DNA of 6,241 nt, taken from NCBI GenBank assembly GCA_029256345.1, contig JAQSYC010000104.1:1-6241 (forward strand). The letters run 5' to 3'. The position numbers were made by a program, and so were the translations under genes. Positions 1-5,809 of this stretch are shown piece after piece (the first letter of the stretch is position 1; every line of letters begins with the position of its first letter). This DNA is from Clostridia bacterium (GTDB taxonomy: Bacteria; Bacillota; Clostridia; Lachnospirales; Cellulosilyticaceae). The notes under the pieces are model-generated. The model was given only the letters and a program-made list of their open reading frames with translations, searched no databases and was not told the origin of the DNA.

Positions 1-153
1 GATATTCGGGTAGAAAAAGCGAAAGAACTTATGTTGCAAGATAAAAATCTCTTTATTAAAGATATTGCGTTAATGGTTGGATATAAAGATCAATTTTATT
101 TTAGCAGGATTTTCCGATCACTTACTGGGAAGTGCCCATCGGAATATACATAA
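1..153 (+). CDS. AraC-family transcriptional regulator, C-terminal fragment (5' end outside window)
   Basis: Reading from base 1, 50 codons run to a TAA at 151-153. The peptide has the signature of the second helix-turn-helix of AraC/XylS regulators: RVEKAKELML, then IKDIALMVGYKDQFYFSRIF, then the closing TGKCPSEY motif. In this family the C-terminal domain of about 100 residues holds two such motifs and binds promoter DNA; only the last half of it is visible. The effector-binding or receiver part lies upstream of the window, so the signal and the target genes cannot be named. The stop codon overlaps a strong ribosome binding site (AAGGAGG, 152-158), which implies that something was once, or still is, translated directly behind it. 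Family assignment is secure; the specific function is unknown. Confidence 0.9.
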   Translation, partial: DIRVEKAKELMLQDKNLFIKDIALMVGYKDQFYFSRIFRSLTGKCPSEYT

Positions 154-164
154 GGAGGAAAAAA

Positions 165-284
165 ATGATGTTAATACTGAAATATTCCGTTCAAAAGCTA
201 TTTTAGTTGGCTCCTCCACTATTAATAATGGCTATTTGCATTCCGTTAAGGCTTGCTAGAAATGGTAAAGGGTTTAAAGTTTAA
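165..284 (+). pseudogene. Possible gene relic interrupted by an amber codon
   Basis: Behind the AraC stop, an AAGGAGG (152-158) with a 6-base spacer precedes a double ATG (165 and 168). The frame gives only 13 residues (MMLILKYSVQKLF) before TAG at 204-206. The same frame then stays open for 25 more codons to TAA at 282-284, with a hydrophobic stretch (LAPPLLIMAICIPL) and a basic tail (RLARNGKGFKV). One reading is the start and end of a deleted membrane protein gene in the AraC operon, decayed by a nonsense change and a large deletion. Alternatives are a functional 13-residue peptide or plain intergenic DNA with a chance ribosome site. I recognise no family. Confidence in a relic is low. Confidence 0.25.
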
Positions 285-327
285 ATACATAAAAGGATAG
301 TTCAATGAACTATCCTTTTATGTATTT
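283..327. terminator. Bidirectional intrinsic terminator between converging genes
   Basis: Bases 283-304 and 306-327 are perfect reverse complements (22 bases each) around a single central A. Folded as RNA this gives a long stem closed by a three-base loop (AAU, 304-306). The inner part, AAAAGGATAGTTCA against its complement, has an A run on one side and a T run on the other, so it can act in both directions. It lies 9 bases beyond the stop of the minus-strand lipoprotein gene and at the end of the plus-strand AraC/relic unit. The position between convergent genes supports terminator function; no long U tract follows the full arm. Confidence 0.8.
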
Positions 328-336
328 GTTAAATCA

Positions 337-888
337 TTATTGTACCTCAGTAGCTCCGGTAACTTTACCTTCATTTTCTAATTTAAATGTAGCTTTAAGG
401 TCTTCACTGGCAAAATATACGTTGCCTTCTACTGTAGCATCTACTATAGAGAAGTTTTCAGCTTCAACATAAACATCCCCTACAAAAGTACCGCCTTGGA
501 TTCGGGCGTTTGGACTTGTAACAGTCAACTTTGGTGCTGTTAAAGTGTATCTCGCAGTTACTTTATGATCAGCATCTTGAGCATAAAGAGCTATTTTACG
601 CTGAATGGCATCTGTACCGTCATCGTTCTTTTTGCCGTTCTTAAATTCTCCGTCTAAAACAAGTTCTTTATCAAAAGTTAAATCATTAAGAGTAGAAATA
701 ATCCATGTACCATCTTTGCTTATTCCTTTTTCAAAATCGGTTTCGTTATCTACCAAAGAAGCAGTTGTTACTGCGTCCACTGACGCTTCTGCAGCTGGAG
801 TTTCTGGAACTGGTGCTTTATTAGATGAACATCCTGCTAATAAAGCCGCTGATAGTGTTAAAGATAATATTAATGCTTTAAGTTTCAT
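337..888 (-). CDS. Predicted surface lipoprotein with beta-rich, possibly bactofilin-like C-terminal half
   Basis: The protein has 183 residues. Residues 1-20 form a lipoprotein signal peptide: KLK, a hydrophobic core, and a lipobox LAGC with the lipidated cysteine at position 20. After cleavage the mature protein would be anchored to the outer face of the membrane. Residues 21-45 are a low-complexity Ala/Pro/Ser/Thr/Glu tether. From about residue 115 onward the sequence alternates short hydrophobic strands with turns (TAPKLTVTSPNARIQGGTF, GDVYVEAENFSIVDATVEG, NVYFASEDLKATFKLENEG). This pattern is seen in right-handed beta-helix and bactofilin-type folds; that is inference from the pattern, not a recognised family match. 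The ATG at 886-888 is supported by AAAGGAG (898-904 on the minus strand) with a 9-base spacer. The gene is monocistronic, with its own promoter and terminator. Its function is not known. Confidence 0.85.
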   Translation of the reverse strand: MKLKALILSLTLSAALLAGCSSNKAPVPETPAAEASVDAVTTASLVDNETDFEKGISKDGTWIISTLNDLTFDKELVLDGEFKNGKKNDDGTDAIQRKIALYAQDADHKVTARYTLTAPKLTVTSPNARIQGGTFVGDVYVEAENFSIVDATVEGNVYFASEDLKATFKLENEGKVTGATEVQ

Positions 889-945
889 TTAAAATATCTC
901 CTTTAATTTTACGCATGAAATGTAAAAAACTATTTTATAAGCCTA

Positions 946-974
946 AGTGTATCACTATGGTAAAAAAATGGCAA
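946..974 (-). promoter_or_regulatory. Sigma-A type promoter for the lipoprotein gene (extended -10)
   Basis: On the minus strand TTGCCA (974-969) and TACACT (951-946) are separated by exactly 17 bases. TGA directly before the -10 gives an extended -10 TGn element. The T-rich spacer (seven T) is typical of AT-rich Firmicute promoters. Transcription would start near 939, leaving a leader of about 50 bases with a good ribosome site. Prediction is from sequence match only. Confidence 0.5.
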
Positions 975-1067
975 GTGAAATTTTGTGATATAAACTCGAA
1001 AAATAGGCGTAAACCCCTTAATTTGTCTTGTCATGGCAGGAAGGTAGTGGATGCTTGTAGGTCTATA

Positions 1068-1096
1068 TGGTCAAAAACTTAGGATTATGCTACTAT
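1068..1096 (+). promoter_or_regulatory. Candidate promoter of the HD-GYP / hybrid kinase / receiver cluster
   Basis: TGGTCA (1068-1073) and TACTAT (1091-1096) are 17 bases apart, each matching 4 of 6 consensus positions. TGC directly before the -10 makes an extended -10, which can compensate for a weak -35. Transcription would begin near 1103, about 54 bases ahead of the ATG at 1157. The match is moderate, and a start driven by another sigma factor or from further upstream cannot be excluded. Confidence 0.35.
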
Positions 1097-1138
1097 TTAG
1101 ATAAGACTGGTTGTTGAGAATGTTCTGGTTTCCGGTTG

Positions 1139-1145
1139 AAAGGAG
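1139..1145 (+). promoter_or_regulatory. Ribosome binding site that fixes the HD-GYP start
   Basis: AAAGGAG lies 11 bases before ATG 1157. The longer in-frame alternative starts with TTG at 1136, three bases upstream of this site, and would translate through it without an evident ribosome site of its own. The residues after the ATG (MRIVSVSHLKG) also match the usual beginning of this protein type. Confidence 0.8.
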
Positions 1146-1156
1146 AAAAAATAGAT

Positions 1157-2227
1157 ATGAGAATTGTTAGTGTATCTCACTTAAAAGGACATGAAATCCT
1201 TGGAAAGCAGATTTATAATGAATTGGATAGGGTTTTACTTAATGTGGGAGTAAAATTGACCCCGTTTTATATTGAAAAGATTAAAGAGATGGGCATCCAT
1301 TCAGTATATATTGATGATGAACTATCAAAGGGTGTAATTATTGAAGAAAATATTTCTGAAAAGACAAGGCAAATGAGTAAACGTGCTGTGAAGGAAATGG
1401 TGGAAGGCTATTGCCGTGAAGGAAAAACTTACGATAGCAGTGTTAAGAATTCGGTGGAGTCTATACTTGAAGATGTATTGTCCAATAAAGATGTTTTGAT
1501 AAATGTTGAACAAATAAGTGTTGGTGATAACAATATATATGCCCATTCAGTAAATGTCAGTGTACTCTCTACCATAATAGGAACACATATGGGATACAAT
1601 ATGTCAAAGCTTAAAGATTTGGCCACTGGAGCTTTACTCCATGACATTGGCAAAATCAGAATAATGAATGATAAAAAGCTTATGGGAGAGTTCAAGACTC
1701 AGGCTGAGCAGGAGCAATACATTAAGCTTATGCACCCAAAGCTTGGGTATGATTTATTGGGAGAACAGAGGGTCTGGAGTGCGCATGTAAAGGTAGCTGT
1801 ATTAATGCATCATGAAAGAAGTGACGGTAGCGGGTACCCAATGCAGTTAAAAGGCAATGAGATCAATCAAATGGCAAAGATAGTAGCCATTTGTGATGTG
1901 TTTGATAATTTGATATCAGATAGGAATAAAGAGGGAAGTAAAACAGTATCTGAAGTTATTGAATATCTGGTGGGTGTGAGTAATACTTATTTTGACATAG
2001 AAATGGTAAGAAAATTTACGATGAACATAGCTGCTTTTCCTACAGGAAGCTGCGTCCTTTTAAGTTCAAAAGAAAAGGGCTTAGTCGTAAGCCAAAACAA
2101 TTCTATGCCAACGAGGCCTATAGTTAAGATTATATGTGATAAGGAAGGAAAGGTACTTTCGGAGCCTTACGAAATTGATTTATTAAAAGAATTAACACTT
2201 TTTATTGATAAACCTTGTGAACTTTAA
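1157..2227 (+). CDS. HD-GYP domain cyclic-di-GMP phosphodiesterase
   Basis: This 356-residue soluble protein should hydrolyse cyclic-di-GMP (to pGpG and/or GMP) in the cytoplasm. Residues 1-55 resemble the N-terminal module common in Firmicute HD-GYP proteins (LLNVGVKLTPFYIEKIKEMG). A helical segment follows, then the HD-GYP domain from about residue 105. Metal and catalytic residues are present: H130, H162-D163 in LLHDIGK, H193 in HPKLG, H218-H219-E220, the signature D223-GSGYP-228, and D247/D250 in CDVFD. The C-terminal part (about 275-356) has the small domain that often follows HD-GYP (FPTGSCVLLS, RPIVKIICD). There is no receiver domain and no membrane segment, so any control by the neighbouring relay must come from another protein. 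I chose ATG 1157 rather than the in-frame TTG at 1136, because AAAGGAG (1139-1145) sits 11 bases before the ATG and overlaps the TTG frame's first codons. The kinase gene begins 17 bases after the stop. Enzyme activity is inferred from intact motifs. Confidence 0.93.
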   Translation: MRIVSVSHLKGHEILGKQIYNELDRVLLNVGVKLTPFYIEKIKEMGIHSVYIDDELSKGVIIEENISEKTRQMSKRAVKEMVEGYCREGKTYDSSVKNSVESILEDVLSNKDVLINVEQISVGDNNIYAHSVNVSVLSTIIGTHMGYNMSKLKDLATGALLHDIGKIRIMNDKKLMGEFKTQAEQEQYIKLMHPKLGYDLLGEQRVWSAHVKVAVLMHHERSDGSGYPMQLKGNEINQMAKIVAICDVFDNLISDRNKEGSKTVSEVIEYLVGVSNTYFDIEMVRKFTMNIAAFPTGSCVLLSSKEKGLVVSQNNSMPTRPIVKIICDKEGKVLSEPYEIDLLKELTLFIDKPCEL

Positions 2228-2244
2228 AATTTGGAGGAAACTTT

Positions 2245-5091
2245 ATGGCTGGACAAGACAACTTTACAGATTTTACAAGCGATGTGCATGATCTAAGAAT
2301 AATTCATACTATTTTACTCAGATTGTTGAAGGTAGATGGCCTGAGCTATACAATTGAGTTGAAAAAGACACTGGAACAAGTCGGAATGTTTTTTAATCTA
2401 GATAGAATTTTTATTTATTATTTTTCTACAGATCCAACTTTTATGCAAATAGAATGTCAGTGGCATAGGGAAGGGATAGGGCCCAAAAGAGAAATACAGG
2501 AAGAAGAAATAGTTTATGCGCTGCCATGGCTAATGCGTAACATTAAAAATAATGATTTTATTGCGATAAATAGTAGGGAAGAGCTTCCAGATGAAGCATT
2601 GTTTGAAGCTGAGGTTTTCAGAGCTGAGGGAATAAAGGCTTCTCTTACCATTCCATTAAAGGCTCAAAATCATTTAATTGGATTCATCGGTTATGAAAGT
2701 TTGTCAAAGTCTATCATCTGGGACAAAAAACAGGTCGAAATATTAAAGGAAGTTTCCACGCTTTTTGCATCTATAAGAACCCGTATTGTGAAGGAAAAGG
2801 CCTATCAGTCTATCATCAATGGGCAGGCCCTTTTACTTAATAACTCTCAATCTCAGATTTGGGCTTTGAGTAATGCGAATTCTTATGAAAGTGTGAATGA
2901 AGCCCATGCAGCTTTTTTTGGAAAACGTAAATGTGACTTAGAATACCAGGATTTATACGATATATTTGATATAGACACTGCAAATAAATTGTCACAAGTT
3001 AATTGGGAGCTGTTTGAGAAAAATGAGTCTGCAGAGAAGGAAATTGAGATTAAAAACTTTCAAGGTGAAGATAGATTGCTTCAGATTAAAAGCAAACCTC
3101 AGAAGGATGTAGCGGGTAACATTAAATACCTTATTTGTACGGCTGAGGATATTACAGAACAAAGAAAAGCAGAAACTGAGCTGTACAAGGCAAAGGAACA
3201 GGCAGAAGCCGCAAACATCGCAAAAAGTCAGTTCCTTGCCAATATGTCACATGAGATAAGGACGCCGCTCAATGGCATATTTGGGTTTCTTGAACTGTTG
3301 CAATTAACAGATCTATCTTTAGAGCAAAAGGAATTTATCCGTGAAGCCAAATCTGCTTCAGAGATATTGTTATATCTTATCAGTGATATACTGGATTTTT
3401 CGAAGATAGAAGCTAAAAGGCTGAGGCTGGAAGAGATTAGGTTTAACTTAAGAACGATTGTTGAAGATGCAGTTGCACTACTTGCACCTAAAGCAGCAGA
3501 AAAGGGTCTTGAAATTTACACCATGATTAAGGCCGGTGTGCCAGAAGACGTTATGGGTGATCCATCAAGGCTTAGACAGATATTAAACAATCTTATAAGT
3601 AATGCAGTAAAATTTACTAAAGAGGGAGAGATTTCAGTTACAGTGGATTGCTTGGGAGAAAAAAAGGGAATAGTCTCACTTGGATTTGAAGTAAAGGATA
3701 CGGGTATAGGTATTCGCGAGGAGCATATTCATACTATCTTTCGGTCCTTTAGTCAGGCCGATGCTTCTACAACCAGAGAATATGGGGGAACGGGACTAGG
3801 ACTTGCTATTTCCAATGAACTCGTAAAAATTATGGGTGGTAAAATTTCCGCTCACAGTACATATGGTGAAGGAACCGCTTTTAAGTTTAATATCAAGTTA
3901 AAGGTGACCAAAGAAATATCGGAACACTATTTCATGTTCGAAAAGCTTGAGGGCATTAATATTTTGATTGTGGATGATAATGAAAACAATAGGAAAAGTA
4001 TGAGTGCCTATTTTGAGGGGACGGCTGTTAATGTATTTGAAGCGAAGGATGGAGTCAGTGCCATTACGACCATTCTTTCAGCTGCACAGACTAAAGACAA
4101 AATAAGTATTGCGATAATGGAGCACCAAATGTCTGATATGAATGCCTATGAACTTGCAAATACATTAAAGACAATTGCTTGTGCCAAGGATATCAAACTG
4201 ATACTTCTGACCCCTGTAACACAAAAGGGAGACGCTAAGATGGCTAAGGAATCTGGCTTCTCGTCCTATTTAGCTAAACCGATTAGAAAGTATGAGCTGT
4301 TTGGTTGTATTGCCCGTGTGCTAGGTCTCACCCAACAAGATAAAGCACAAGGGCCTGGTACTGAACATAGGGTTAAGGAAGTTAAGTCTCTATTAAAACC
4401 AAGGATTTTGTTGGTTGAAGACAATGCAATGAATCGCAAAATACTTATTAGTATGCTCAAAACCCGTGATATGACATGTGATGTGGCGGTAAATGGCAGT
4501 GAAGCTTTAAAAGCAGTATCAGAAAAAGAGTATGATATTGTTTTTATGGATTGTCAGATGCCGGTAATGGATGGGTATGAATGCACCTCTGAGATCAGGC
4601 GTCTTGAGGGAGAGAAAAAGCATACAACAGTTGTTGCCATTACGGCCAATGCTATGGAAGGTGATGATGCAAAATGTATTGAAGCAGGCATGGATGGCTA
4701 TATCAGTAAACCTATCCATTTTGATACGCTGTTTAATATAATAGCGGCCAATACCAGAGAAGGACAGGAGCAGCACACCTATAGCAACATCATAGCGCAT
4801 CATATTGATTATTTAATTGAAGCCACTGGCCTTGACAAAGAGGATGCAAAGCAAATACTTGAAGACTATATAAAATGTCTGCCGGAATTACTTCAAGGTA
4901 TTCAGGATGGTATCAATCATAAGGACTTTCATAAGTTGGCTGGGGTCACCCATGAGTTAAAAGGTTCTGCAGGAAGCTTAAGAATTATTTCTCTTTATGA
5001 ATTAGCCATAGACCTTGAGGCAGCTGCCAAAAAAGGAGATAGAGATGAATGTGTCAGGTTATTTGCCCAAATCAAAGAGTTATGTAAATAG
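2245..5091 (+). CDS. Soluble hybrid histidine kinase, GAF-PAS-HisKA-HATPase-REC-REC-Hpt
   Basis: A 948-residue phosphorelay kinase without a membrane segment, so it should sense a cytoplasmic signal. Domains in order: GAF-like about 25-185; PAS-like about 190-305, ending ICTAEDITEQRKA; coiled linker 305-328; HisKA with phosphorylated H336 in MSHEIRTPLNG; HATPase with N box N449/N453, G1 box D485-TGIG, and G2 box GGTGLGLAIS (514-523); receiver 1 about 573-690; receiver 2 about 719-836; Hpt about 850-948 with H903 in HELKGSAGS. Receiver 2 is intact (E725, D726, acceptor D769, T800, K822). Receiver 1 keeps D577, D578, T656 and K678 but has E626 (GAG, 4120-4122) in place of the acceptor Asp and should not take a phosphoryl group. 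The likely relay is H336 to D769 to H903 and then to a separate receiver, probably the next gene. GGAGG (2233-2237) stands 7 bases before the ATG, and the gap to the HD-GYP gene is 17 bases, which argues for one operon. The GAF and PAS ligands are unknown. Confidence 0.95.
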   Translation: MAGQDNFTDFTSDVHDLRIIHTILLRLLKVDGLSYTIELKKTLEQVGMFFNLDRIFIYYFSTDPTFMQIECQWHREGIGPKREIQEEEIVYALPWLMRNIKNNDFIAINSREELPDEALFEAEVFRAEGIKASLTIPLKAQNHLIGFIGYESLSKSIIWDKKQVEILKEVSTLFASIRTRIVKEKAYQSIINGQALLLNNSQSQIWALSNANSYESVNEAHAAFFGKRKCDLEYQDLYDIFDIDTANKLSQVNWELFEKNESAEKEIEIKNFQGEDRLLQIKSKPQKDVAGNIKYLICTAEDITEQRKAETELYKAKEQAEAANIAKSQFLANMSHEIRTPLNGIFGFLELLQLTDLSLEQKEFIREAKSASEILLYLISDILDFSKIEAKRLRLEEIRFNLRTIVEDAVALLAPKAAEKGLEIYTMIKAGVPEDVMGDPSRLRQILNNLISNAVKFTKEGEISVTVDCLGEKKGIVSLGFEVKDTGIGIREEHIHTIFRSFSQADASTTREYGGTGLGLAISNELVKIMGGKISAHSTYGEGTAFKFNIKLKVTKEISEHYFMFEKLEGINILIVDDNENNRKSMSAYFEGTAVNVFEAKDGVSAITTILSAAQTKDKISIAIMEHQMSDMNAYELANTLKTIACAKDIKLILLTPVTQKGDAKMAKESGFSSYLAKPIRKYELFGCIARVLGLTQQDKAQGPGTEHRVKEVKSLLKPRILLVEDNAMNRKILISMLKTRDMTCDVAVNGSEALKAVSEKEYDIVFMDCQMPVMDGYECTSEIRRLEGEKKHTTVVAITANAMEGDDAKCIEAGMDGYISKPIHFDTLFNIIAANTREGQEQHTYSNIIAHHIDYLIEATGLDKEDAKQILEDYIKCLPELLQGIQDGINHKDFHKLAGVTHELKGSAGSLRIISLYELAIDLEAAAKKGDRDECVRLFAQIKELCK

Positions 5092-5148
5092 ATCTATTTA
5101 AACAGTACTCACTAAATTTAAAAAATAACACACAAAGGAGATTTACAC

Positions 5149-5511
5149 ATGAAAAAGGTATTAATAGTGGATAACTCATCTTATATGAGAATGTTTGTGA
5201 AAAAAATTATTGAAAAGGAAGAGGGTTATACCATTTTTGAGGCAGCAAGTAAGGATGCAGCAATGGCGCTCTTCAAAAGTGAGAAGCCAAATATTGTTAT
5301 TTTGGATTTAAATATGGCTGAAAATACCATGGAGGGCATGGAAGTACTAAAAGATGTCATCAAAATTAATCCTGAAGCAGTTGTCATCATTATATCAGCA
5401 GTAGGAGACGAAAATGTAAAAAATGAGTGTATAGCACTTGGGGCTAAGTGTTATATCAAGAAACCTATTGATACAGATGCTTTATTAAAGGCACTAGCAG
5501 AAGATAAATAA
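5149..5511 (+). CDS. CheY-like stand-alone response regulator
   Basis: A 120-residue protein consisting of one receiver domain with no output domain. The fold signature is complete: VLIVDNSSYMRM at the start with D8, acceptor D53 in IVILDLNM, S83 in IISAVG, and K105 in YIKKPI. Two departures are visible. The usual acidic pair is D8-N9, and the loop after D53 reads LNMAENTMEG, which is two residues longer than the common DxxMPxxDG and lacks the proline. Such proteins act by protein contact; this one is the obvious acceptor from the Hpt domain of the kinase encoded 57 bases upstream, and might act on the HD-GYP enzyme or a motility or other partner elsewhere. AAAGGAG (5134-5140) precedes the ATG by 8 bases. 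No promoter or terminator is evident in the 57-base gap, so co-transcription with the kinase is likely. Family certain; partner is inference. Confidence 0.93.
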   Translation: MKKVLIVDNSSYMRMFVKKIIEKEEGYTIFEAASKDAAMALFKSEKPNIVILDLNMAENTMEGMEVLKDVIKINPEAVVIIISAVGDENVKNECIALGAKCYIKKPIDTDALLKALAEDK

Positions 5512-5640
5512 AATCATGAAAATCAATTGATAAGTAGCTACATTGGTACGATTTGATATTTTAAAATAAAAACACATATATAAAATGCACAAATTGTTAA
5601 AAAATAAACGATTATTTATGTAAAATCTGTATAAAAAAGC
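5512..5640. other. AT-rich intergenic stretch with no clear terminator
   Basis: The gap between the receiver gene and glpP is 298 bases. Its first 129 bases are strongly AT-rich and show only weak AT-only inverted repeats, such as AAATAA and TTATTT around ACGA, and the short palindromes ATCAATTGAT and GTAGCTAC. I see no stable hairpin followed by a T run, so the signalling transcript may end at the glpP leader terminator or by another mechanism. No coding frame is supported. Confidence 0.5.
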
Positions 5641-5669
5641 TTGAAAACTAAAATGAGCTGTGTTATGAT
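5641..5669 (+). promoter_or_regulatory. Strong sigma-A type promoter for glpP (extended -10)
   Basis: TTGAAA (5641-5646) and TATGAT (5664-5669) each match 5 of 6 consensus bases and are exactly 17 bases apart. TGT before the -10 supplies an extended TGn element. Transcription should start near 5676, giving a leader of about 134 bases before the glpP ATG. This is the best promoter match in the window. Confidence 0.75.
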
Positions 5670-5702
5670 GAGTATAAATTAATAGCGTGCCTGGGAGATA
5701 AG

Positions 5703-5749
5703 AGCAGGGTTATAGCAACTACGAGTTGTTTTATAATTCTGTTTTTTTT
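5703..5749 (+). terminator. Leader terminator / attenuator upstream of glpP
   Basis: Within the leader, CAGGGTTATA (5705-5714) pairs with TATAATTCTG (5732-5741) using two G-U pairs, and GCAACT (5715-5720) pairs with AGTTGT (5724-5729) using one, around the loop ACG. Two unpaired T (5730-5731) form a bulge. Eight T follow at once (5742-5749), the standard intrinsic terminator layout. Because it lies between the promoter at 5641-5669 and the glpP start, it should stop most transcripts before glpP unless relieved. GlpP proteins of Bacillus work with glycerol-3-phosphate on leader terminators of glp genes, so self-control is plausible. CCTG (5690-5693) could alternatively pair with CAGG (5705-5708) and break the stem base. 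The terminator is seen; GlpP control is inferred. Confidence 0.8.
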
Positions 5750-5809
5750 GTGGGTAAATTTTAATTTTAAAAAAGCTTTTTGTGTAAGTAAAGATTAAGG
5801 GGGAATAGT

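Larger units (their letters stand above)
975..1156. other. Divergent intergenic region between lipoprotein gene and signalling cluster
   Basis: The whole divergent gap (889-1156) is 268 bases. It holds the lipoprotein promoter, a candidate promoter for the signalling cluster near 1068-1096, and the cluster's ribosome site. I looked for a cyclic-di-GMP riboswitch, which would suit a leader of a phosphodiesterase gene, and saw no match to the GEMM class I core. No stable hairpin or long repeat stands out; TGTCT-TGTCA near 1025-1033 is only a short imperfect repetition. No open frame here looks coding. Confidence 0.5.

Noticed and set aside
204..206. TAG read as pyrrolysine in the short frame behind the AraC gene
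   Set aside because: No pyrrolysine genes or related context are visible, and the kinase gene in this window uses TAG as an ordinary stop (5089-5091).
77..259. 60-codon plus-strand open frame starting at 77
   Set aside because: It overlaps the clear AraC helix-turn-helix frame out of phase, has no ribosome site, and its peptide has no recognisable pattern.
605..892. 95-codon plus-strand frame opposite the lipoprotein gene
   Set aside because: It is the antisense of a well-supported lipoprotein with signal peptide and ribosome site; its low-complexity Ser/Ala content mirrors the other strand.
1028..1033. TTGTCA as a -35 element for the signalling cluster
   Set aside because: It matches 5 of 6 consensus bases, but no acceptable -10 lies 16-18 bases downstream; the TGGTCA/TACTAT pair fits better.
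1000..1110. Possible cyclic-di-GMP riboswitch ahead of the HD-GYP gene
   Set aside because: The context is attractive, but the GEMM core sequence and paired arms cannot be found on either strand.
1325..1695. Two minus-strand open frames inside the HD-GYP gene
   Set aside because: They overlap each other and a complete HD-GYP coding region with all motifs, and have no independent support.
4266..4803. Two minus-strand open frames inside the hybrid kinase
   Set aside because: They lie opposite receivers 1 and 2, whose motifs are intact on the plus strand; treated as shadow frames.
5595..5625. AT-only inverted repeat as terminator of the signalling cluster
   Set aside because: The stem is six A-T pairs with no T tract after it, too weak to support termination.
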